This document shows positions 9,631 through 20,014 of a DNA stretch of 35,246 nucleotides, in pieces; within the stretch, counting starts at the first letter, position 1, and the number at the start of each line of letters is the position of its first letter. The notes below the pieces were generated by a model. The model made no database searches. It was given only the letters and a program-made list of their open reading frames with translations, and was not told the origin of the DNA. The translations under genes and the position numbers were made by a program. The stretch comes from Gracilaria domingensis (taxonomy: Eukaryota > Rhodophyta > Florideophyceae > Gracilariales > Gracilariaceae), in the NCBI GenBank assembly GCA_022539475.1, contig VCMS01000422.1:1-35246 (forward strand), written 5' to 3'.

Positions 9631-10408
9631 TGTTGGATGTTGACCCTGTGCTGTCACTGAAAACCAAAAGTGCTGGGGAGCATGGGCTGTTTTGGAGGGT
9701 GCCGTTGGAAAAGCGCATATGCGCCTCTGCGCAAACTCAACGTGAAACGGGCTTCTGATTGGCTACTGCAAATGGTCATATGCATTGTGGTTCGTACAAG
9801 TGTTGTGGCGCTAATGGGTTGTGTCCGGGGTACACGTGTGTAGCTAGTACACTGGGCATACTGTACATGATGCACAGGGTACACACGTATGTACGTGGAC
9901 ATGTAGGACAGCTTGGTGTAACTTGGACACTATGGTGAAGAGTTGATGCGGTGTCAAGAGGATTACAGTGTGGTGTTGTTAGTGACGTAGGACTTGAAGT
10001 GAGTTTGTGGTGAGTTGTTGTTGGTGAGCCTGTACGTGACTGTTATGGTGTCGTGTAGGGATTACAGTGTGTTGGCACTATGTGAATCTGTGCATGGTCA
10101 TGGTTATGTGTAGGCACGTAAGTTGTTGTGCACTGTTGTGCACTGTTGTGCTTTGTTGTTGTAAGCTGCCATGATAGTGTGGGAGTGCTACCATGTCATG
10201 TTAGAAGATGATTGGTAGTATTGAGTGTCTCTAGCTAGTGGTTTAGGTATTGCTTGGAGTTTGAGTTGTGCGATGGTTGCGCAAAGTAGTTCTATATAAG
10301 CGGTGACTCGAGCACCTCCAAGTAAATTCCAAGCCAGAGCTGGCGAACTTCCCTTCATTCCCCCCATCCTTTCTCTCATCCTTCCCTTTCCAGCTATAAC
10401 CTCCAACA
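9631..10408 (+). mobile_element. B-family LTR (+), copy 2
   Basis: 778 bp, TGTTGGATG...CTCCAACA. It differs from 2503-3287 by a 7-bp deletion in a C-rich U5 tract (near 10367) and scattered single bases. TATATAAG lies near 10293. Confidence 0.88.
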
Positions 10409-11110
10409 GCCTGTCAGTCCCTCAAGGGTGCTCCAAGTACTTGGAACACAAAGTTGCAGGGGAGCATGGGCACTTTTGGGCACCCTCGCGCGAAAAGCGC
10501 ATATGCGCCTCTCCACAAACCCAACGTAATACTGCAATATTATTGGCTACTGCAAATGCGTATATGCAACGTAGTGTGGACAAGTGGACCTGGCTGTATG
10601 GGGCAGGAGTGGGGAATGGCACAAGTGGTGCGCCGTGATTGGCTGAAGTCTGCTACTGCTGGCCAGTTATGCAGTAGCTGAGAATGAGCGAATACAGGCT
10701 GTTTTGAGCGGGTTTTGCAATATGTGCGATTCTAGGCTACTGCGAAGGGTTTTGGAGCGAATGTGCGATTCTGAGCTGCGCGAGCGGGTTTGATGCGCCG
10801 GATTGAAAATGTTGATTTTTTGGGGCTACTAATGGATCATGGAGTTGGCATTGGATTTAGCGCGGTTTGATTTAGTTGTTTTGAATTCGTATTATGATTT
10901 TCGCGCGCTTTCGTCGTCAAGCTGTACACTTTCACAGCGTGTGCTGTTATGTCGCATGCAGCGACGGCGGCGGTGCGCGGTTAGTACTAGTAGGTTGCGA
11001 TCGTCCCCGTTCACTAAACTCGGCCGAAGGTGGCCTACCCCCTTTTGTTTGTCTTACCCATCTTGTTCACATCTTTTTCCTTTTCACTTCTCTAACCTGC
11101 GTTCGTTGCA
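10409..11110 (+). mobile_element. C-family LTR, 5'-truncated (copy 2)
   Basis: Duplicate of 3288-3987 with a few single-base differences, including length changes in T runs near 10541 and 11042. Confidence 0.72.
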
Positions 11111-11114
11111 TTAA

Positions 11115-11127
11115 GTTATGGGCCCAG
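11115..11127 (+). other. Primer-binding site of C (copy 2)
   Basis: GTTATGGGCCCAG, identical to the site at 3992 and complementary to the initiator tRNA-Met anticodon arm. Confidence 0.8.
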
Positions 11128-11799
11128 AGCGTCGACTCTTCGCAGACGTCACGCTCTTCTACTAATTTCTCCTTTGGATTCTACGAAGTTTTCCTATCTG
11201 CGACAGGTACGCGTTGCGAGCGAGCGAGCGAGCGAGCAGAAGGACCGCGCTGATTTCCCGCAAGCGACTAGCAGGGGCTAACTGGTGAACGCATATCTTT
11301 GGCTACTAACCTCCCTGGGACGTCTCGTAGGGATTGTAAAGCCCCTCGCTCTGAAGTACGCAGAGCAGGGTAGGTCAAGAAGAATCCGTGCCTCACCTGG
11401 AGAGAGTAACCAGGGACCAGAGGTTCGGACCTCTAGGGTAACCGGATATTAGATCCTGCCAGTGGACCCGCTGCTTCTTCTTCTTCTTTTTGTTTCCGGG
11501 TTGAGTTCTGTCTCACCCGTGAGTATACTCCAGGCGTCGAGTACCCGAACTCCGCCTGTGATCGCGTACGGGACGCGTCCCGACGAGCGTTGTAGACCTG
11601 GTTACACGGTCTCCGCTGGCGCCCTCGCTGTTGAGTGTTGAGAATACTCCACTCCAGCTTTTACCATCTTTGTGTAACATAAGCATTGAGTCCCTCACTC
11701 TGCTTGTATTATTGTTTGTCGAAGCTACTTTTGTGATTCCGTCTTCCATTTTCTACTTGGTTTCCTCGATCTGGTTGTATTCAGAACGAGTCTTTTACA
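11128..11799 (+). other. 5' leader of C element (copy 2)
   Basis: Duplicate of 4005-4676. The structured module is at about 11280-11463 with the same four hairpins. One substitution (CCCTGGGACG for CCCTAGGACG) lies in a loop region. Confidence 0.7.
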
Positions 11800-12337
11800 A
11801 TGTCGGACTCGGAAAACGAAACTGAAACCAACCCTGGTGTGAAGATCCCCCGCTTTCATGGTAAGCGTGGTGAAGATTACGCACTCTGGCGACATCGTCT
11901 TCGTGCTGCATGTCGTATCAAAGGTGTCTGGAATGTTGTTAACACGGATGCCGCGCAGTCCATGTCACCGATACCACTGGTAGTGATGGTCAAGGATCCT
12001 CTGTGGACCCCATTCGCACATTGGCTAAGCGTGAAAAGGCCTGTGGCATCATCATTTGTGCACTTGGCGATGCTCCCTTGCGTGTCGTTATGGATGTGGA
12101 TGATGATCCGGCACGAATGCTCAAGATGCTCGATGCACGTTATGCATCTAATCGAACGGTTTCCCGCATCGCGGTTCAGACTCAACTGTTCCGAATGTCG
12201 TACAAGGGGCAGAACATGTCTGAGTATGTCGATCAATTCACTGCACTGTTCTCACAGTTGGATCGCATGGGCAAGGATGCTGCCATTCCAGAAACTCATA
12301 AGGCTCCTATGCTTTTGGCTTCTATTGATCCGCAAGG
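11800..12337 (+). pseudogene. Copia gag (C family), frameshifted and truncated (copy 2)
   Basis: Same gag start as at 4677, but one A is missing at about 11966 (CATGTCACCG against CATGTCAACCG), which shifts the frame after ~55 residues. The authentic gag sequence continues in another frame from about 12003 (DPIRTLAKREKACG onward) until the LTR at 12338. The long ORF 11800-12558 therefore mixes a true N-terminus with an out-of-frame translation. Confidence 0.85.
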
Positions 12338-13116
12338 TGATGGAGGTTATAGCTGGAAAGGGAAGGTTGGGAGAAAGGATGGGGGGAATGAAGGGAAGTT
12401 CGCCAGCTCTAGCTCGGAATTTACTTGGAGGTGCTCGAGTCACCGCTTATATAGGACTACTTTGCGCAACCATCGCACAAGTCCAACTCCAAGCAATACC
12501 TAAACCACTAGCTAGAGACACTCAATACTACCAATCATCTCCTAACATAACATCGTAACACTCCCACACTATCATGGCAGCTTACAACAACAAAGCAAAA
12601 CAGTGCACAACAGTGCACAATAATTTACGTGCCTACACATAACCATGACCATGCACAGATTCACATAGTGCCAACACACTGTAATCCGTACACGCCACCA
12701 TACCAGTTACGTACAAGCTCACCAACTAACACGTCACCACAAACTCACTCCAAGTCCTACGTAACCAACAATACCACAGTGTAAACCTCTTGACAGCGCA
12801 TCTACTCTTCACAATAATGCCAAAGTCACATGAAGCTGTCCTACATGTCCACGTACATACGTGTGTACCCTGTGCATCATGTACAGCATGCCCAGTGTAT
12901 TAGCTACACACGTGTACCCTGGAAACAACCCATTAGCGCCACAACACTTGTACGAACCACAATGCATATGACCATTTGCAGTAGCCAATCAGAAGCCCGT
13001 TTCACGTTGAGTTTGCGCAGAGGCGCATGTGCGCTTTTCCAACGGCACCCTCCAAAACAGCCCATGCTCCCCAGCACTTTTGGTTCTCAGTGACAGCACA
13101 GGGTCAACATCCAACA
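12338..13116 (-). mobile_element. 3' LTR of element B, chimeric
   Basis: Minus-strand TGTTGGATG (13116) to CCTCCATCA (12338), 779 bp. The U3 start (about 12687-13116) matches B's own 5' LTR (18492-19277), for example GCGCATGTGCGC in place of the palindrome and AACACGTCACC. The U5-proximal part (12338 to about 12662) instead matches the 3' LTR of A, for example CACAATAATTTACG and the GGTTGGGAGAAAGGATGG terminus. So this LTR is recombinant, and the C gag flank came with the A half. Confidence 0.88.
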
Positions 13117-13127
13117 CCCCCCCTCTG
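13117..13127 (-). other. Polypurine tract of element B
   Basis: Minus-strand CAGAGGGGGGG immediately before the 3' LTR. Confidence 0.87.
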
Positions 13128-13136
13128 TCACTGACT

Positions 13137-15206
13137 TCAAAATTCTATGTGGATTACACCACCGGCTTCGCGGAACTTCTCGTGCTTCACTCGGGCAAGC
13201 GGCTTATTCAGCATATCGGCAACCATGGAATCCGTCGGGCAGTAGAACAGCACAATCGACTTGGCCTGCAGAGCTTCTCGAGTGAAGTGGAACCGAATGT
13301 CAATGTGCTTGGTTCGCCTGGTCACCACTCCATTACGAGCAAGGTCAATGCTGCCCTGGTTGTCAACATACATGGGAGTTGGTTCAACCAGCAGCTTCAC
13401 AGATCCCTCTGCTTCCATGCCAATCACACTGCCAATGCCGTTCCAAAGTCGCCTAAGCCAGATCGCCTCCTTGGTGCCAGAGCACAAGCTCACGTACTCA
13501 GCCTCCGCACTGGACAGAGCCACTACCTCCTGCTGACGAGAAGACCACGACACAGCACCACCGCACATCATGAACAAGTATCCACTAGTGGACTTGCGGT
13601 TGGCAACATCACCCGCCCAGTCGGAGTCCACATACCCGTGCAGTTGCAAATCAGTGCTGGAGCCATACGTCAACCCGAACGTGGTAGTGCCATTGAGGTA
13701 GCGAAGAACACGCTTGACCGCCTTCCAGTGAGTGTTGCCCGGCTTCTCAACATACTTGGCCAGCTTAGCCACAGCATATGAGATGTATGGACGAGTTCCC
13801 ACAGACAGATACATGAGGCAGCCAATCGCCTGACGATACGGTACATGTGTGAGCACTTCCTCCTCAACAGACAAGTACACACCGCACTCCATAGGAGTGT
13901 CAACGGGTTTCGACAGCTGCATGCCAAATCGCTCCAGGACCTTGTTCGTGTACGCTGACTGAGTCAAGTACAGCTCTCGCTTGGTTCTGTCTCGATGGAT
14001 TTCAAATCCAAGAACCATGCGAGCTTCTTTGAGGTCCTTCATGCGGAAACGACTTGACAGCTCTGCCTTCACACGTTCCACGGTTTTCATGCTCGGACTC
14101 GCAATCAGCAAGTCATCTACATACAGAGCAATGATAACCAAGAAACCCAGTATGATGCCGGTGTAGACACACTCGTCTGCGTCATTCGGCTTGAGGTGCA
14201 TTTCACCAACAAGGAAGGCGTATATCTTGGCGTGCCACTGTCTTGGTGCTTGTCTAAGCCCATAGATTGCTTTCTTCAATCGGCACACCAAGTCCTCCTT
14301 TCCCTGCTGTGTGAACCCCATTGGCTGCTCCATGTACACTGTCTCGTCAAGGTCACCGTTCAGAAACGCAGTCTTCACGTCCATCTGGTGCAAGTGAAAG
14401 TCTCGTACGGCAGTCACTGACAGGATCATTCTGATGGATGTGAACTTCACCACAGGTGCATATGTCTCTGAGAAGTCCACACCCTCGATCTGCAGGAAGC
14501 CTCTTGCAACCACACGAGCCTTGTAACGCACGGTCGGTTCACCAGATGACGAAGCCTCATACTTCTGTACATACACCCACTTGGACGAAATCACGTTGCT
14601 GTCTGCTGGCCTTGGCACTAGATCCCATGTGTCATGCTCCATCAATGACTCGTACTCACTCTTCATCGCCTTCTTCCAAGCTTCGGAATCAGGACGTGAC
14701 ACTGCGTCACCGTACGACGAAGGAGTATCATCACTGGCTGTAAGGAAAGCACTGGCACCACGCCACCACGAGGATGGCGTCTTTCTCTGACGTGTGGATC
14801 TACGAAGGGGCTGCGTCTCTGTCACTTCCGGCTCATCTTGTGGAACTGGTGTGGTGTGTTCATCCGTACTGGCATTCGTGGTACTCTCATGAGAAGCTGG
14901 TGCAGAAGGGTCATCTTCAGAATGATCGGCGGATGTGTCGGAGGTTGAGGCTTCAGCAGATCCCGACTTGTCAACCAAGTCGATATCCGCATAGTCCTCG
15001 TCTTCAGAGTGCTCGTCACTTTCAGTTCCAGAGCACTCGTCAAACCTCACATCTCGTGACACAATCACCTTCTTCTTCTGGCTGTCCCACAACTTGTACC
15101 CGTGGGAGCCTGAAGTGTACCCAATGAAGATGCACTCCACTGCACGCTCTTCCAGCTTCTTCAACTTGTGATCAACCACCTTGTACCAGCAACGGCTACC
15201 AAACAC
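13137..15206 (-). CDS. pol: Copia pol: integrase C-terminus, reverse transcriptase, RNase H (element B)
   Basis: 689 codons, the best preserved pol in the window. The integrase C-terminal domain is followed by an acidic Ser/Thr-rich linker (about 58-165). The RT core runs from about 175 to 440, with Asp276 in QMDVKTAFLNG and YVDD at 362-365. The connection and RNase H run from about 455 to 640, with VDSDWAGD at 526-533, SSAEAEY at 565-571, YVDNQ near 613 and RTKHIDIRFHF at 631-641. All polymerase and RNase H acidic residues I expect are present. The Met at 15206 is simply the first after the TGA at 15240, so this was originally continuous with the integrase frame. It terminates with TGA at 13137-13139. 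Confidence 0.93.
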   Translation of the reverse strand: MFGSRCWYKVVDHKLKKLEERAVECIFIGYTSGSHGYKLWDSQKKKVIVSRDVRFDECSGTESDEHSEDEDYADIDLVDKSGSAEASTSDTSADHSEDDPSAPASHESTTNASTDEHTTPVPQDEPEVTETQPLRRSTRQRKTPSSWWRGASAFLTASDDTPSSYGDAVSRPDSEAWKKAMKSEYESLMEHDTWDLVPRPADSNVISSKWVYVQKYEASSSGEPTVRYKARVVARGFLQIEGVDFSETYAPVVKFTSIRMILSVTAVRDFHLHQMDVKTAFLNGDLDETVYMEQPMGFTQQGKEDLVCRLKKAIYGLRQAPRQWHAKIYAFLVGEMHLKPNDADECVYTGIILGFLVIIALYVDDLLIASPSMKTVERVKAELSSRFRMKDLKEARMVLGFEIHRDRTKRELYLTQSAYTNKVLERFGMQLSKPVDTPMECGVYLSVEEEVLTHVPYRQAIGCLMYLSVGTRPYISYAVAKLAKYVEKPGNTHWKAVKRVLRYLNGTTTFGLTYGSSTDLQLHGYVDSDWAGDVANRKSTSGYLFMMCGGAVSWSSRQQEVVALSSAEAEYVSLCSGTKEAIWLRRLWNGIGSVIGMEAEGSVKLLVEPTPMYVDNQGSIDLARNGVVTRRTKHIDIRFHFTREALQAKSIVLFYCPTDSMVADMLNKPLARVKHEKFREAGGVIHIEF

Positions 15207-15239
15207 ACGCAGATTGCTCAGATCAGGCTTCTGTCCATG

Positions 15240-15763
15240 TCACAGCTCAAACGGCGTCACGTCACTCGGAAGCGCTTTGCAGGTCACTCTGTTGCGCACA
15301 TACACAGAGACATTCAGAGCCTCAGCCCAAAAGCTTTTTGGCACATTCTTGTGATGCAACATTGACCTGACCAAGTCCATGAGTGTGCGGTTGAACCTCT
15401 CGGCAAGCCCGTTCTGCTGTGGATTATAAGGCACAGTTCGCTGATGCTCAATACCGTACTGCTCAAGCTTTTCGGAGAACCGATTGGACAAGTACTCACC
15501 ACCATTGTCAGTGCGTAATGCACGCAACACACTCTTGCGAGCGGTGATGGTTAACACTTTCCTTCCCATCTGGTTCTCCACAAACCTGAGCCACTTGATG
15601 AACATCCGGAACACCTCATCCTTCGTCTTGAGCATGTACAAGAAGCAGTAGCGGCTGTGGTCATCGATGAATGTGACAAAGTAGTGCGAGCCTCCCAAGG
15701 ACTTCACGTTCACTGGACCCGATATATCAGAGTGTACCAGGTCCAGTACGTGTTCAGCTCGTT
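15240..15763 (-). CDS. Copia integrase catalytic core (element B)
   Basis: The reading frame shows the integrase core: LDLVHSDISGPV, FVTFIDDHSRY, RTDNGGEYLS and NGLAERFNRTLMD contain the D,D-35-E-type residues. The ORF is open from 16049, but only the part from about 15763 down is authentic; upstream residues are the wrong frame of the preceding region. The frame break is a run of six G (15764-15769), where the homologous fragment at about 32939-32945 has seven and stays in frame. The ORF ends at TGA in place of the conserved Trp of the ELWHG motif. Confidence 0.88.
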
Positions 15764-17170
15764 CCCCCCTTGCTTGGGAGTCGGAGCACGGGTTGCTTTG
15801 CCCACTACACAAGAGCCGCACACATCCAGCTTCTGAGCCACATCCACATTCAGACCTGACACAACACCATTTCGAGCCATCTGCTTGATGCCTTCCACAT
15901 TCACATGAGCCATTCGAGCATGCCAAAGAGACAAGTCTGACACAAGGGCACTGTCCGTAGCCGTGAACTGATCTGCAGCAGTGCAAAGGTAGTACAGGTC
16001 TTTGACGCGGCGCCCAACGGCAACCACTTTTGACCCCTTGTACACACATACCTTTTCTTTGTCAAACACTACCGTGCAGTTCAAATCACAAATCTGCGAC
16101 ACTGACAACAGGTGGTACCGCAAGTTAGGCACGTGCACCACTTGCTTCAGCTTGCACTTACGCTTGGACCCTTCAACTGTCAGATCGAGCTCCACACTTC
16201 CGTGACCAACAGACTGCAACTTGGAATCATTGCCGATACTCACACCCGACGACACCTTTGTCTCGTACGTTTTGAACATTGAGTCATCATAAGTCATGTG
16301 CGCAGTAGCTCCAGAGTCAACAATCCAGTCACTGTTAGTGGCCTTGTCGGCACTATTCGCAATGAGGCATACAAAGTCAGAATCGCTGCCTCCCGTACCT
16401 TGCTCATCGTTGAGCGCGGTATGTACACTTGGGTGAGCAGCATCGATCTGATCCTTGTTAGCCCCATCACGTTGCGTTTTGAAACAGTTCTTCTGGATAT
16501 GACCTTTTATGCCACAATAGTAACACACAACCGACTTCAATGACTTCCTACGAAACTGGCGTCCCACGAGTGCAGCATCACCACCGGACTCCTCCTTGGC
16601 ACGATCACTCATACGTTGCTCTTCTTGCAATAGACGGCTCTTCACAAACTCCATAGTGAGTTGGCGATCTCCGATCGTGGTGTCAATTGCAACAATGAGG
16701 TGCTCAAAACGATCCGGAAGTCCACATAGAGCAGCCATAGCAATGTCCTCTTCTTTAACGTTGACGTCCATACTCTTGAGGTCGGAGGCCAAGTGCCGAA
16801 CACGATTGATGAATTGCAACATCTTCTCGTCCTCGCGCATTTTGACAGAGTAGAAGGCACGTCTGGCGTTGATTCGGTTAAGAAGAGTCCTACGTTGAAA
16901 CACATTGCAAATGGCCTTCCATGCGTCAGCAGCAGTCTCGATGTCTCGAATGTGATCCAGGTGCTCGTCGGCAAGCGTGAGTGCAATGATAGCTCTGGCC
17001 CTTTCGTCCCGGATTTGCCACTTTGCCAGTTCCTCTTCATCCGTGGGTGCAGAAGTGGTGAGATGGTTCTTGAGGTCTTTCAGTGCAAGTAAATACTGAA
17101 TCTTCTGCTTCCAAGTATGGAAGTTATCCTCACCCAACTTCTCGATCTTGAGCCCACTAAACGAGTCCAT
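15764..17170 (-). CDS. gag: Copia gag, protease and integrase zinc-binding domain (element B)
   Basis: From the Met at 17170 (MDSFSGLKIEKLGEDNFHTW, a canonical copia gag start) ~469 authentic residues follow. The gag core spans about 10-190, with a CCHC knuckle CYYCGIKGHIQKNC at 216-229. The aspartic protease has DSGA at 285-288 and ends near HVPNLRYHLLSVSQI. The pre-integrase HHCC domain has His417, His422, Cys451 and Cys454. The ORF is open up to 17407, but the extra 79 codons come from a low-complexity GTT-rich repeat, so 17170 is the preferred start. A 1-base loss in a G run ends the frame at about 15764, leaving a short false tail to the stop at 15710. If that is a base-calling error, gag-pol is interrupted only by the TGA at 15240. 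Confidence 0.9.
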
Positions 17171-17227
17171 GATGTAAGAGAGGAACTGCAGCGAACCAGA
17201 TAATGCGGTGGCAGACAGGCAATAGCA

Positions 17228-17385
17228 AACGACAGCGGTAAACAACAACAGCAAACAACAACAACAAACAACAACAAACAACAATAACAACAAACAACAA
17301 CAACAAACAACAACAAACAACAATAACAACAAACAACAACAACAAACAACAACAAACAACAATAACAACAAACAACAACAACAAT
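17228..17385 (-). repeat. 39-bp AAC-rich minisatellite in the 5' UTR of element B
   Basis: About four tandem copies of a 39-bp unit built from CAA/CAAA steps with one CAATAACAA per unit; GTT/TTG-rich in element sense. It ends about 58 bases upstream of the gag ATG. The period is a multiple of three and all three minus-strand frames are open across it. The frame in line with gag would encode a CCCCLLLLLFVVV repeat. Confidence 0.9.
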
Positions 17386-17410
17386 AAAGATGAATAGTCG
17401 GGTGCAAAAG

Positions 17411-17591
17411 GAACTAAGATTCCTGGTACCCTAGGGAGTCGGACCCCTGACCCCCGGAGACTCTCCGGGTAAGAAACGACTTCTGCAGTCTACCTCCTCC
17501 TGCGTTCTAGAAGAAGGTGCGTCGCTCTCTACGAGACTTCCAGAGGAGAGTTAATGACCGAAGATATGCCTTCACCAAGTAAAACCCTCTC
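17411..17591 (-). ncRNA. Structured leader module of element B
   Basis: Homologous to 25014-25190 of D. On the minus strand it shows the CTTCTA..CAGGAG stem (weaker than in D), CCCGGAG-AGT-CTCCGGG (loop differs from D), the AGGG..CCCT stem, CCCTAGGG and AGGAA-TCTTAG-TTCCT. It lies 240 bases upstream of the gag ATG, beyond the minisatellite. Confidence 0.55.
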
Positions 17592-18476
17592 TGGTCTCTT
17601 GCAAGAACTTGCGCGACCCTGAAACTGCAGGTACTATGACAAACCGAGGTACGCTTCTAGCAAGCAAACAATGAAGTTCACAAGCGGCCTGATCCTAAAA
17701 AGGAGGTCAGCCTACCACACGTCGCCTCCCCGCACCACCGAAGCAGTACGGATCAAAAGCTCGTTTCAGTTTGCCTTCGCCACAGATCAAGAACCCAACA
17801 CAAAGTCAGGTCAGCAACAATAAAGGTGGACCACCTCCTGTCCAGTGCAGTACGTCACGGCACCCCGTCCACAAATGCCCCCGCGAAGAATACCAGGTCT
17901 TTCGACCGACACCGTTATCTGCCCCTAAGGACCGGTGGGAAACTCGCAAGACGGAACAAATGCTTTGGTTCAAGCCGCCAGACTAACGTCCCCGATTGCT
18001 CGGATCAACCGCTCGTCGCACCGAAACTCAAGTGATCACCACACCTGCCGAGCACACACGCAGTGCACGGACTTCAACAGAAACGAATGCTGAGCACAAC
18101 ACACAAGTGCACAGACTTCAACAACACAAGGTCCTCAACCTCTCGGATCAGAACCCACAAAGACGACGTGGGGATCCCAACAATAATAACAGAGGAATTC
18201 CAAACGACGCGTATAGCGATCGACAACACGGGCAACAACGAGCGCCCAAACACAATCACGATAGAAAGTCAACGTCGAACCACCACCAACAAAACGCCCT
18301 CAGGGAGGAACGAACGACAGAAAGAAGAAATTCAACACCGACCAACGATACTGTCAACACACACGACGCAACGGAGAAGGGAACGAAAGGGAAAACAGCG
18401 AAGCGGATGAACGGCGGTGAGGGAGAGCGGCGAGAATCAGCGGCGAGAGGGAACGATAACGGCAGAGGTCAGCGGG
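17592..18476 (-). other. 5' leader of element B
   Basis: Non-coding leader between PBS and structured module, ~85% similar by eye to the D leader (24113-25013) and to the leader starting at 34902. ORFs of 60-175 codons occur on both strands but have low-complexity composition, are not conserved in frame and show no domain. I treat them as chance. Confidence 0.7.
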
Positions 18477-18491
18477 GCTGGGCCCATAACC
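18477..18491 (-). other. Primer-binding site of element B
   Basis: Minus-strand GGTTATGGGCCCAGC directly abuts the LTR end (...CTCTATCA). It is complementary to 15 nt of the initiator tRNA-Met anticodon arm (GCUGGGCCCAUAACC), implying a half-tRNA primer. Confidence 0.88.
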
Positions 18492-19277
18492 TGATAGAGG
18501 TTGAAGCTGAAAGGGAAGGTTGAAGAAAGGATAGGGGAATGAAGGGAAGTTCGCCAGCTCTGGCTCGGAGTTTACTTGGAGGCGCTCGAGTCACCGCTTA
18601 TATAGAACTACTTTGCGCAATCATCGCACAACTCCATCTCCAAGCAATACCTAAACCACTAGCTAGAGACACTCAATACTACCAATCATCTTCTAACATA
18701 ACATGGTAACACTGCCACACTATCATGACAGCTTACAACAACAAAGCACAACAACGCACAACAGTGCACAACCGTGCACATCAAGTTACGTGCCTACACA
18801 TAACCATGACCATGCACAGATTAACATAGTGCCAACACACTGTAATCCGTACACGCCACCATACCAGTTACGTACAAGCTCACCAACTAACACGTCACCA
18901 CAAACTCACTCCAAGTCCTACGTAACCAACAATACCACAGTGTAAACCTCTTGACAGCGCATCTACTCTTCACCATAATGCCAAAGTCACATGAAGCTGT
19001 CCTAAATGTCCACGTACATACGTGTGTACCCTGTGCATCATGTACAGCATGCCCAGTGTATTAGCTACACACGTGTACCCTGGAAACAACCCATTAGCGC
19101 CACAACACTTGTACGAACCACAATGCATATGACCATTTGCAGTAGCCAATCAGAAGCCCGTTTCACGTTGAGTTTGCGCAGAGGCGCATGTGCGCTTTTC
19201 CAACGGCACCCTCCAAAACAGCCCATGCTCCCCAGCACTTTTGGTTCTCAGTGACAGCACAGGGTCAACATCCAACA
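18492..19277 (-). mobile_element. 5' LTR of element B
   Basis: 786 bp, TGTTGGATG (19277) to CTCTATCA (18492) on the minus strand. TATATAAG (minus) lies at about 18598-18605. It is inserted in an RT gene fragment on the same strand (next feature). The 5-mer upstream (GTATC in element sense) is not repeated after the 3' LTR (CCTTG), as expected if the 3' flank was exchanged. Confidence 0.9.
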
Positions 19278-20014
19278 GATACATGAGGCAGCCAATCGCC
19301 TGACGATACGGTACATGAGTGAGCACTTCCTCCTCAACAGACAAGTTTACACCGCACTCCATAGGAGTGTCAACGGGTTTCGACAGCTGCATGCCAAATC
19401 GTTCCAGGACCTTGTTCGTGTACGCTGACTGAGTCAAGTACAGCTCTCGCTTTGTTCTGTCTCGATGGATTTCAAATCCAAGAACCATGCGAGCTTCTTT
19501 GAGGTCCTTCATGCGGAAACGACTTGACAGCTCTGCCTTCACACGTTCCACGGTTTTCATGCTCGGACTCGCAATCAGCAAGTCATCTACATACAGAGCA
19601 ATGATAACCAAGAAACCCAGTATGATCCCGGTGTAGACACACTCGTCTGCGTCATTCGGCTTGAGGTGCATTTCACCAACAAGGAAGGCGTATATCTTGG
19701 CGTGCCACTGTCTTGGTGCTTGTCTAAGCCCATAGATTGCTTTCTTCAATCGGCACACCAAGTCCTCCTTTCCCTGCTGTGTGAACCCCATTGGCTGCTC
19801 CATGTACACTGTCTCGTCAAGGTCACCGTTCAGAAACGCAGTCTTCACGTCCATCTGGTGCAAGTGGAAGTCTCGTACGGCAGTCACTGACAGGATCATT
19901 CTGATGGATGTGAACTTCACCACAGGTGCATAAGTCTCTGAGAAGTCCACACCTTCGATCTGCAGAAAGCCTCTTGCAACCAGACGAGCCTTGTAGCGCA
20001 CTGTCGGTTCACCA
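19278..20014 (-). pseudogene. Reverse transcriptase fragment of another B-family element
   Basis: Open frame from YKARLVARGFLQIEGVDFSETY through QMDVKTAFLNG and YVDD to QAIGCLMYL, nearly identical to B pol residues about 226-467. It is cut on one side by B's 5' LTR and on the other by an LTR in the opposite orientation. Residues predicted beyond 19278 come from the LTR. Confidence 0.9.

Noticed and set aside
15240..15242. Alternative genetic code with TGA as Trp
   Set aside because: Both long pol ORFs end at TGA just before the polypurine tract, and many Trp residues are encoded by TGG.
15710..16049. N-terminal part of ORF 15240-16049 as an extra Cys-rich protein
   Set aside because: It overlaps the authentic gag-protease frame and is its shifted translation; only the part below about 15763 matches integrase.
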